Shown piece after piece: positions 1 through 7,184 of a stretch of DNA of 7,672 nucleotides. Position numbers and translations under genes: made by a program. The DNA is from Chitinophaga pinensis (GTDB taxonomy: Bacteria > Bacteroidota > Bacteroidia > NS11-12g > UBA9320), in NCBI GenBank assembly GCA_945890595.1, contig CAMDCQ010000113.1, positions 1 to 7,672 of the forward strand, read 5' to 3'. A model generated the notes under the pieces. It had not been told where the DNA came from, did no database searches, and worked only from the letters and a program-made list of their open reading frames with translations. Within the stretch, counting starts at the first letter, position 1, and every line of letters starts with the position of its first letter.

Positions 1-911
1 AGTACAGCAGTATAATCGTGTTAAAAACCATAGTAACCGCTAGTTTATTGGTAGTAGGAGCCTTGTTGCTTATCTCCAACAGCATCACTATCGGTCAGTT
101 TGTGGCATCTGAAATCGTTATTATTTTGATACTCAATTCCTCCGAAAAACTCATCATGAGCATGGAGGCTATATACGATGTACTTACCTCTATCGAAAAA
201 CTAGGAAAGGTTACCGATATTGAAATAGAGCACCCTGTACAGGACGCATTATCCTTAAAAGATAACGTATCCATAGGAATAGAGGTGAAGAATCTCGATA
301 TTGTAGGGACCTTAGATCAAAAAATAATCAAGAAAGATGTCAATCTAACCGTTCTTGCGGGTGCTGCTACGTGTTTAGTGGGTGACTCGGGAAGTGGTAA
401 AACCAGCTTACTCAAAATATTGAGCACCAGTATAGATAATTACACCGGTACAATTTTGTACAACAACATTCCACTGCAAAACATTGATTTGGAAGAACTG
501 AGAAAAGACATTGGATGTATTTTTTATGATCAGGAGATATTTTATGGAACGTTTAGAGAGAATATTTCGTTAGGGCGCGATGGAATAACAGATGAGGCGT
601 TAGTACAAATTACCCAAGAAGTAGGGCTAGATAAACTCATTTTAAGCTTTCCAGCTGGTTACAATCATATCATTATGAATGCCAATAGTATACTTTCGGG
701 TACAGACAAAGTACGTTTAATTATGGCCAGAGCATTGGTTTGCCAACCTAAATTAGTACTCGTTGAAGACGTGTTTTCGGGACTTAAGGAAGAGAATAAA
801 ACAACATTATTAGAGCTCTTATTCCATCGCTGCAAAGGAAAAACATTGGTAATGGTAAGTAACGATCCGAGTGTTAAAAAAGAATGTCAAACCGTGATAG
901 AATTGAATTAA
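1..911 (+). CDS. ABC exporter, C-terminal part (end of membrane domain plus ATP-binding domain), 5' end outside window
   Basis: The reading frame is open from base 3, so the gene begins upstream and the GTG at 18 is internal. The first ~35 residues are hydrophobic and followed by a helix with an S-x-E-A-I-Y-D-V-L-T-S-I-E-K pattern, as at the end of a type I (HlyB/bacteriocin-exporter-like) ABC membrane domain. The nucleotide-binding domain follows: Walker A GDSGSGKT (381-404, intact), Q-loop Gln (531-533), signature LSGTD in place of LSGGQ (693-707), Walker B LVLVED in place of the usual hydrophobics-D-E (753-770), and Asn where the H-loop His is expected (861-863). The role is ATP-driven export through the inner membrane, with the adaptor and channel encoded directly downstream. 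The altered motifs occur in a full-length, uninterrupted domain, so this is not an obvious pseudogene. Whether an N-terminal peptidase domain exists upstream cannot be seen. ABC exporter family is near certain; substrate unknown. Confidence 0.93.
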   Translation, partial: YSSIIVLKTIVTASLLVVGALLLISNSITIGQFVASEIVIILILNSSEKLIMSMEAIYDVLTSIEKLGKVTDIEIEHPVQDALSLKDNVSIGIEVKNLDIVGTLDQKIIKKDVNLTVLAGAATCLVGDSGSGKTSLLKILSTSIDNYTGTILYNNIPLQNIDLEELRKDIGCIFYDQEIFYGTFRENISLGRDGITDEALVQITQEVGLDKLILSFPAGYNHIIMNANSILSGTDKVRLIMARALVCQPKLVLVEDVFSGLKEENKTTLLELLFHRCKGKTLVMVSNDPSVKKECQTVIELN

Positions 912-912
912 T

Positions 913-2265
913 ATGCTGAATATTTCTAAAAATAGCGTTCAAACTACCATTTGGAGTAGCAGCTACACAACCGTTCAAAACATCGGAAATAACTTGGCTC
1001 AAAAGGTTTTTCTTAAGTTAATTCTAGGAGTATTGGTGCTCATTATCGGTATGCTTTTTTTACCGTGGACACAAAACATACAGAGTAATGGAGTGATTAC
1101 TGCCTTGCGTCCCGATGAACGACCGCAAACCATCCAAAATACCATACCCGGCAAAATAGAGAAGTGGTATGTGCAAGAGGGAGATTTGGTGGAAAAAGGA
1201 GACACTATTTTATACCTTACAGAGATTAAAACGGAATACTTTGATCCCCAGTTAATTGAACGTACCCAAGAACAAGTACAAGCTAAGGCAAATGGTATAA
1301 ATGCCTATGAAAATAAACTTCTTGCCCTAGACAATCAGATACACTCGCTTAATGATTTGCAAAAGTTGAAGATACGTACGGTCGACAATAGGGTAAAGCA
1401 ATCTAAATTGCAAGTTACCACCGATAGTGCGGGCTGGAAAGCGGCTGAAATTGAATTGGAAACGGCTCGCCAGCGGTTAAAGCGACAAGAGAGTATGTAT
1501 AATCAGGGCTTGATATCACTTACAGATCTCGAAACCCGAAGATTGAAATTACAAGAAACCAAAGCCAAGGCTATTGAACAAGAAAATAAATATGGCTTGA
1601 GTGTCAACAAATACATCAATACGTTAATTGAGCAGGATCAAGTGATTAGTGAGTTTGCTGAAAAAATTAGCGATGTTAAAAGCAAGCGAAGTTCTGCCGG
1701 AAGTGAATTATACGCTGGTCTCGGCGAGATGTCGAAAATGAAAAATCAATTGGCTAATTATGAGCTGAGACAAGACTTTTACTACGTGATGGCTCCTAGG
1801 GATGGTTATATTACACAAGCGATTCAAGCGGGTATCGGGGAAAATATCAAAGAAAATACGCCCATTATTACCATCGTTCCTAAAAAATGGAAAAAAGCCG
1901 TGGAAGTATATGTAGATCCTATCGATTTACCTTTAATCAAGCGAGGGAATCAGATGATGTTTTTGTTTGACGGATGGCCTTCTATCGTTTTTTCGGGTTG
2001 GCCTCAGCTGAGCTATGGCACATTTCCAGGAACGGTACAGGCCATAGATTATAACATCAGCAAAAACGGTAAGTACAGAATATTGGTAGAAGAAAGCGAT
2101 AGTAAACCATGGCCCGATGAAGTACGAATAGGTTCGGGCGCTAGAGGAGTTGCGCTACTCAACACAGTTCCAGTATGGTATGAGCTCTGGCGACAGTTAA
2201 ATGGCTTCCCACCGGATTATTACACAGGTATGCAAATAAAAACAGATGAAAAGAATAGTAAATAG
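913..2265 (+). CDS. HlyD-family periplasmic adaptor (membrane fusion protein) of type I export system
   Basis: This 450-residue protein should link the inner-membrane ABC exporter to the TolC-like channel. Residues 1-35 are cytoplasmic, a single membrane helix lies at about 36-51, and the rest is periplasmic. The first half of a biotinyl/lipoyl-like domain is at about 73-105 (PGKIEKWYVQEGDLVEKGD), a long Gln/Lys/Glu-rich coiled coil covers about 112-285, and the second lipoyl half starts at the APRDGYI motif (294-300). A beta-barrel region follows from about 327 and carries two GWP motifs (354-356 and 362-364). The C-terminus has an aromatic LWRQLNGFPPDYY segment (425-437). Length and domain order are normal for HlyD adaptors. 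The ATG lies one base after the upstream stop (TAA-T-ATG) behind an AT-rich leader, implying co-translation; the last 20 bp overlap the channel gene. The family is clear; substrate specificity cannot be read. Confidence 0.95.
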   Translation: MLNISKNSVQTTIWSSSYTTVQNIGNNLAQKVFLKLILGVLVLIIGMLFLPWTQNIQSNGVITALRPDERPQTIQNTIPGKIEKWYVQEGDLVEKGDTILYLTEIKTEYFDPQLIERTQEQVQAKANGINAYENKLLALDNQIHSLNDLQKLKIRTVDNRVKQSKLQVTTDSAGWKAAEIELETARQRLKRQESMYNQGLISLTDLETRRLKLQETKAKAIEQENKYGLSVNKYINTLIEQDQVISEFAEKISDVKSKRSSAGSELYAGLGEMSKMKNQLANYELRQDFYYVMAPRDGYITQAIQAGIGENIKENTPIITIVPKKWKKAVEVYVDPIDLPLIKRGNQMMFLFDGWPSIVFSGWPQLSYGTFPGTVQAIDYNISKNGKYRILVEESDSKPWPDEVRIGSGARGVALLNTVPVWYELWRQLNGFPPDYYTGMQIKTDEKNSK

Positions 2266-3637
2266 CCTTTTTGCCTTAGGGTTTATGGTAGCTTGCTATG
2301 CGCAAGATACCGACACTGTTGCTATGAATGAGGCTCATTTTTTGAAACAAGTATACAAATTTGCGCCATCCGTTTTGAACAGTGGTTTGCAAGTTTCTAT
2401 TCAAAATCAAGAATGGTTGGCTGCAAAAGCGGCATTTGAGCCTAAGTTAGGAGGAACCTACGACGCCAAAAATTATGCGGATAAATCCTATTATTCTAAA
2501 CTAGATGCAGGTATAAAGGTAAAAACCCCATTGGGTATAAAAGTAGCAGGTGGCTATACTCAAAATGAGGGTGTTTTTTTAAATCCAGAGGGTACTGTTC
2601 CTGTACAAGGACTTGCGTACGCTGGTATTGAAATACCCTTAGGTGCTGGACTTTTTACCGACCAAGATCGAACGTATGTAAAGCAGCAACGGTTTCAAAA
2701 TAATGCCGCTGGATTGATAAATCAATTGGAAATAAACGACCATTTACTGGCATCTGGGGTGGCTTATTGGAATTGGTACGAGAGTATTTTACTGTTGCAA
2801 TTATCCCAAGAAGCTATCGAGCAAGCGAATAATAGATGGCAGTATGTTGTCCTTCAAAATAAAATAGGTGAAGCAGCTGATATCGACACGCTTGAAGCAT
2901 TTATTAATTACCAAAACAGACAGGCATTTCTGTTGGAGTCTACTATAAAATGGGAAAAATACCGAAACTATATTCTCAACTTTGTATGGCAACCCGAGCT
3001 TCAACAAAGCGCAGTGGCACCGGTGGTAGATGCAGACTACAAAGTGCCTTTTCCAGATACGTTACAACAAGCTCAAATGACCCGTTCTCATCCCTATGTG
3101 CAACTATTAGAAATGGACTCATTGGTAAATCAAACTAACCTAATGCTGGCAAAAGAATACTACAAACCTCAAGTAGATTTAGCGTTTAAATTGCAAGAAG
3201 ATGGGGGTAGTTTGGGCAATTTTAACTACAACCCGACTCAAAATAATTACGTAGGTTTAAACCTTTACATGCCGATATTCTTACGAAAACAACGAGCAAA
3301 AGCCGAGCAAGCAGTGCTCAAAGGTGAAGTAATTGGCAATAAGAAAAAAGAAGCGATAGTGAAACTCACCAACGCTCAGCGCGCCTTTTATCAAAACACG
3401 ACTAACTTAAAACAGAGCTTGGATCTTTTAGCGGTAACCAACGAAAACTACAAGCGAATGTTAGATGCAGAGCAAGATAAATTTAATGCTGGCGAAAGCT
3501 CACTTTTTATAATCAATAGCAGGGAGTTAAAATGGATTGAAAGTCGTGAGAAATACATTAAGACCTACTCGGAGTACAGAAAATCCATACTCGATTATTA
3601 TCATGCTCTTGGGGTATTGCCCGAAATAGTGCAATAG
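2246..3637 (+). CDS. TolC-family outer-membrane efflux channel
   Basis: This 463-residue protein is the likely outer-membrane exit duct of the exporter encoded upstream. The N-terminus is a signal peptide (MKR followed by a hydrophobic stretch), with likely cleavage after Ala19 (CYA|Q). Two outer-membrane efflux protein repeats are visible. Long helices in each half contain a related turn: KIGEAADIDTLEA at 206-218 and KFNAGESSLFIINSRE at 412-427. That is the expected internal duplication of TolC proteins, which trimerise to form one barrel and an alpha-helical periplasmic tunnel. Alternating hydrophobic strands (about 80-125 and 300-345) fit the barrel parts. The ATG is inside the adaptor gene, overlapping by 20 bp, with an A-rich run just upstream, so translation is probably coupled. 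The length is typical. A lipid-anchor alternative at Cys17 (MVAC) is weaker than ordinary cleavage. Confidence 0.94.
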   Translation: MKRIVNSLFALGFMVACYAQDTDTVAMNEAHFLKQVYKFAPSVLNSGLQVSIQNQEWLAAKAAFEPKLGGTYDAKNYADKSYYSKLDAGIKVKTPLGIKVAGGYTQNEGVFLNPEGTVPVQGLAYAGIEIPLGAGLFTDQDRTYVKQQRFQNNAAGLINQLEINDHLLASGVAYWNWYESILLLQLSQEAIEQANNRWQYVVLQNKIGEAADIDTLEAFINYQNRQAFLLESTIKWEKYRNYILNFVWQPELQQSAVAPVVDADYKVPFPDTLQQAQMTRSHPYVQLLEMDSLVNQTNLMLAKEYYKPQVDLAFKLQEDGGSLGNFNYNPTQNNYVGLNLYMPIFLRKQRAKAEQAVLKGEVIGNKKKEAIVKLTNAQRAFYQNTTNLKQSLDLLAVTNENYKRMLDAEQDKFNAGESSLFIINSRELKWIESREKYIKTYSEYRKSILDYYHALGVLPEIVQ

Positions 3638-3665
3638 CGTTATCTGATTTTCGTAAAATTAGTAC

Positions 3666-3699
3666 TTGTGGGTAAGGTGAAATACCTAAAGCTCCACAA
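3666..3699 (+). terminator. Imperfect hairpin in the gap after the export operon; possible weak terminator or leader structure
   Basis: TTGTGG (3666-3671) can pair with CCACAA (3694-3699), extended by one G-T pair (3672/3693). Inside it AGGT (3675-3678) pairs with ACCT (3684-3687) around a 5-base loop. A T-rich but interrupted tract follows (from 3702). It lies 28 bp after the channel gene stop and just before the next gene. The internal loop and broken T tract make it a poor intrinsic terminator, so this is only a candidate. It could instead be part of the leader of the downstream gene, or chance. Confidence 0.25.
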
Positions 3700-3737
3700 A
3701 ATTCGTTTCTTTGCTTTGCTTACTCGCTCTAAACGCT

Positions 3738-6700
3738 TTGTATAAATTACTTACTATAGTATTGCTCGGACTTTCAACACTTGTGCACGGGCAGTTGAGT
3801 ACATCCGTAACGAAGTACGTGATGCTAGCAGAAGGGGACACCACAATACTTGATTCTGGATTTGTCGTAAACGGTTCACTTACCATTCAAGGGTACACGA
3901 GTCCAGCCGATTTTTTGCAGGTTAATAATAAGGTAGTTTGGTACGCAAAGACAAATCCGGATAGTGTCTTGGTGACTTACAAGAAACTGCAGTTTTCGGT
4001 ATCCTATAAACACAAAGATCAGGGTATTATTTACAATAGTTACGAGCAAAATCCCTTTAGGTACGAACCTACTAAAGCGAGTGAATTGATAGACTATGGA
4101 ACACTAAATTCTGCAGGTAATGTATCCCGAGGTATTGGTTTTGGCAATGCGCAAGATGTGGTGGTTAACTCGAATTTAAATCTTAGAATAAATGGCACCG
4201 TAGCCAATGACGTAGAGGTGTTAGCCGTTATCAGTGATGAAAATAATCCTATACAACCTGAAGGAAATACGCAGCAAATTCAGGACTTTGATCAAGTATA
4301 TATCACCTTAAAAAAAGACAGTTCAACTATTACGTTGGGCGATTTTTTGATGCAAAGACCCACGGATTCCTACTTTATCAATTATTATAAAAAATCCCGT
4401 GGTATTCAAGTACAAAATGTAACACAATCGCACGATTGGAGGATAAAACCGGAAGCGGAAGCTGCTTTGTCTCGTGGCAGATTTAATCGAAATAGGATAG
4501 ACGGAATAGAAGGGAACAGCGGTCCTTATCGGTTATCAGGAGAGAACGGAGAGTTGTTTATCGTCATTATAGCGGGTACTGAAAATGTATTTTTAGACGG
4601 TAGAGCATTGACCCGTGGAGAAAACAATGACTATGTGGTTAATTATAACACGGGCGAAATTACGTTTACGCCCCGTATTCTCATAACGCGGTACAGCAGA
4701 ATAGTGGTCGAGTTTCAATATTCGGATAGAAACTACGGTAGAGCAGTGGCACATGTGGGTTCGTCGGCTACCAAAAATGGATTTACTGTATATGCCAATG
4801 CTTTTAATGAGATGGATCTCAAATCTCAACCGTTTCAAGTGGATTTAGACGTTTTTGATTCACTTCAAAATAAAAGTGCTAAGAAGCTTTTAGCGGAAGC
4901 GGGTGATGGTGTTGCGGTGATTTCCAAAGTGAAACCACAATTGTCATTTAACACGGATCGTATTATGTACACCAAAAGCGTGGTAACGGGTATTGACATT
5001 TTTATATATGCACAAGATCCAACGGCTAATGAAACCTTCTATGAGGTCTTTTTTAGCAATGTAGGCCAACGAAAAGGTAGTTATGTGCAGTCGCAAACGG
5101 CAGCAAACGGAAAAGTATTTGAATATGTGGGAGAGAAGATGGGTGACTATGATCCTATCGAGATATTAGTGGCACCCCAATCATTAAAAGCGCTTAATGT
5201 GGGACTCAAATTTACCAACAAGGATCGCGTAAGTGGTATCGAATATTCAAGAAGTAATCGGGATAAAAACACACTTTCATCGCTAGATGATAACGATAAT
5301 GAGGGTTTTGGACTTCGCTTATTTCGTACCACCTCGAAACAACTAAAAGATTCAACATGGACGTATAGCACCGATGTAAATTATGAGTTGGTAAGTGGTC
5401 AGTATCGCTATGTGGAGCGATACCGTGCTGTAGAGTTTGATAGAAAATGGAATAAACAATTGAGCAATCCAACGGCCATTTCGCAGTTGCTACCAGCCTA
5501 CGAGCATATTGGAAATGTTAGTATTGGTCTTAGAAAGAGCGCTCAACACTATGTAAAAAATAACAGTTCTATCTTCTTTAGACCGGATAATTTTGTAGGC
5601 TTTTCTAATGCAACCGAAGGGGGATTAACCTGGCAAAAAATGCAGTTATCTACCAGTTTAGAGTTAACACAATCTAGCACTAAGGAGGGAGATACTGCTG
5701 ATTTGAAGAATTTGTTTTATAGTTTGAGTAGTCAACTAAGTCGTCCATTAGGTAAGGTAAATGCAGGATTAGGGTACGTAAATGAGCGCAGTACTTTTCA
5801 ATTGGATACCTTACTTCAACAGAGTTATGCATTTAATAATTATTCCTTTTTTCTTTCTTCGAGAGATAGTGCGAAACTAAAATATGCTATTCTGGCCAAT
5901 CAGCGCACAGATAATCTTCCTAAAAATGATCAGTTTTTACCTTCTACCGTAGGCAGCGATGTAAGTTTAAATACGCAATACAACACGCCTAAGAACCAAC
6001 GAATAGCAGTAAGCAGCACGTATCGAAAACTTGAAATTAAAGACGTAAGTCTAAGCGCCAAACCTATCGAAAATACCTTGCAAAGTAGGGTAGAAATGGA
6101 CTTTCACTTTTTAAAGAAATTTATCAGAACGCGTACTTTTTATCAAGTAGGGACGGGCCAAGAGCAACGTCGAGAATTTCAATTTTTGCAAGTGCAAGCA
6201 GGCAACGGAGTATATGTTTGGATAGATTATGATTCGAATCAACTGAAAACACTTAATGAGTTTGAAGTTGCTTCGGACTTGGATAGACAACGCGCTGATT
6301 ATATCAAAATATTTACACCTGTTCCTGGGTTTTTTACCACCAATAGCACTAAAATAAGTCAATCGTTAGAGTTGACGCCTGCTGTGTTTTTTAAGTCTGG
6401 CGCTATTAATAAGCCCGTAATGGCCAGGTTTAACAATATTAGCACCTTAATTCTAGATAAAAAGATATTGCCTAATAGCGTGCTCGGGTTTTTAAATCCT
6501 GCTGAACGAAGCTTGACCGATACCGGACTTATTAATAGCGCCATTAGTTTTCGGAGTACATTATTTTATAACCGAGGTAATCCGAAGTACAGTTTTGATT
6601 ATACCTATATGAATGCGAGTTCAAAAACACTATTGAGTAATGGATTTGACAGTAGAGCTACGTGGGATAATATTGTCAACGCCCGCGTTAATCTAGGAAG

Positions 6701-7184
6701 AATGTTTACCTTAGATACCCGTATGGTCTTAGGTAATAAGTTGTATTTAAGTGAATTCTTTAGGACACGAAGTTACCAATATGGATTTTATGAGATAGAA
6801 CCCAAGCTGCAGATGCTCATTCATAATACGTATCGTATTGAATTGAAAACAAAATACTTTAATGCGGCAAACCTGGAGCAATACGGCGGAGAAAGTTCAC
6901 GGAATTTTGAGCTAGGCAGTGAAGTGAAGTATACCAAATCAACGAAAGGTGCGGTCAATGCAGCAGTTAGTTATATCAAGGTAAAGTATGACGGTGTGGC
7001 AAGTTCTACCTTAGGATATGAGTTGCTTCGAGGCCTACAAAACGGCAATAATGCAACCTGGAAAATGGGGTATCAACGTACGATGTCTAATAATATTCAG
7101 GTGATAATTAGCTACGATGGGCGTAAAAGTGAATCTTCACCCGTCATACATATTGGAAGATTGGTAGCCCGGTACTTGTTCTAG
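3738..7184 (+). CDS. Very large exported outer-membrane beta-barrel protein, distantly SprA-like, function unknown
   Basis: From TTG 3738 this is 1148 residues. I choose that start because it gives a compact signal peptide (Lys3, hydrophobic core, end near VHG|Q). An earlier in-frame TTG at 3711 would add nine residues with no positive charge and the only Cys of the protein. No ATG is available before the coding homology begins. Residues 131-191 (a GIGFGNAQD stretch through IQPEGNTQQIQDFDQV) and 284-325 (VFLDGRALTRG, then DYVVNYNTGEITFTPR, then IVVEFQYSDRNYGRA) resemble, from memory, motifs repeated in SprA and related large surface proteins of Bacteroidota. The second half alternates short strands and turns as in a large barrel, and it ends in RYLF with a terminal Phe, the usual barrel-assembly signal. 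An acidic DDNDNEG turn is at 517-523 and an EF-hand-like loop at 830-841. It is about half the usual SprA length, so it is not SprA itself. Possible roles are surface transport or secretion; none can be assigned. A separate promoter is likely but not visible. Confidence 0.85.
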   Translation: MYKLLTIVLLGLSTLVHGQLSTSVTKYVMLAEGDTTILDSGFVVNGSLTIQGYTSPADFLQVNNKVVWYAKTNPDSVLVTYKKLQFSVSYKHKDQGIIYNSYEQNPFRYEPTKASELIDYGTLNSAGNVSRGIGFGNAQDVVVNSNLNLRINGTVANDVEVLAVISDENNPIQPEGNTQQIQDFDQVYITLKKDSSTITLGDFLMQRPTDSYFINYYKKSRGIQVQNVTQSHDWRIKPEAEAALSRGRFNRNRIDGIEGNSGPYRLSGENGELFIVIIAGTENVFLDGRALTRGENNDYVVNYNTGEITFTPRILITRYSRIVVEFQYSDRNYGRAVAHVGSSATKNGFTVYANAFNEMDLKSQPFQVDLDVFDSLQNKSAKKLLAEAGDGVAVISKVKPQLSFNTDRIMYTKSVVTGIDIFIYAQDPTANETFYEVFFSNVGQRKGSYVQSQTAANGKVFEYVGEKMGDYDPIEILVAPQSLKALNVGLKFTNKDRVSGIEYSRSNRDKNTLSSLDDNDNEGFGLRLFRTTSKQLKDSTWTYSTDVNYELVSGQYRYVERYRAVEFDRKWNKQLSNPTAISQLLPAYEHIGNVSIGLRKSAQHYVKNNSSIFFRPDNFVGFSNATEGGLTWQKMQLSTSLELTQSSTKEGDTADLKNLFYSLSSQLSRPLGKVNAGLGYVNERSTFQLDTLLQQSYAFNNYSFFLSSRDSAKLKYAILANQRTDNLPKNDQFLPSTVGSDVSLNTQYNTPKNQRIAVSSTYRKLEIKDVSLSAKPIENTLQSRVEMDFHFLKKFIRTRTFYQVGTGQEQRREFQFLQVQAGNGVYVWIDYDSNQLKTLNEFEVASDLDRQRADYIKIFTPVPGFFTTNSTKISQSLELTPAVFFKSGAINKPVMARFNNISTLILDKKILPNSVLGFLNPAERSLTDTGLINSAISFRSTLFYNRGNPKYSFDYTYMNASSKTLLSNGFDSRATWDNIVNARVNLGRMFTLDTRMVLGNKLYLSEFFRTRSYQYGFYEIEPKLQMLIHNTYRIELKTKYFNAANLEQYGGESSRNFELGSEVKYTKSTKGAVNAAVSYIKVKYDGVASSTLGYELLRGLQNGNNATWKMGYQRTMSNNIQVIISYDGRKSESSPVIHIGRLVARYLF
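7181..7184. other. CTAG: overlapping stop codons of two convergent genes
   Basis: The plus-strand barrel gene ends with TAG at 7182-7184 and the minus-strand CvfB-like gene ends with TAG read from 7183 to 7181. The palindrome CTAG therefore contains both stop codons and there is no intergenic space. Confidence 0.93.

Noticed and set aside
18..20. GTG as the start of the ABC gene
   Set aside because: The frame is open to the window edge and this codon falls within a membrane helix of an exporter, so the gene starts upstream.
2285..2298. Lipoprotein cleavage site (MVAC) in the TolC-like protein
   Set aside because: Met at the -3 position is atypical and a better ordinary cleavage site (CYA|Q) follows two residues later.
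3658..3670. Possible promoter element around TAGTACTTG
   Set aside because: The spacing does not fit TAnnTTTG and no matching upstream element is seen.
4593..5472. Several antisense open frames of 74-86 codons within the barrel gene
   Set aside because: They lie opposite a clearly coding frame, have no recognisable domains, and look like chance shadows.
7125..7140. Minus-strand hairpin with four T as terminator of the CvfB-like gene (GTGA, loop, TCAC, TTTT on the minus strand)
   Set aside because: The stem is only 4 bp plus G-T pairs, too weak to call without transcript data.
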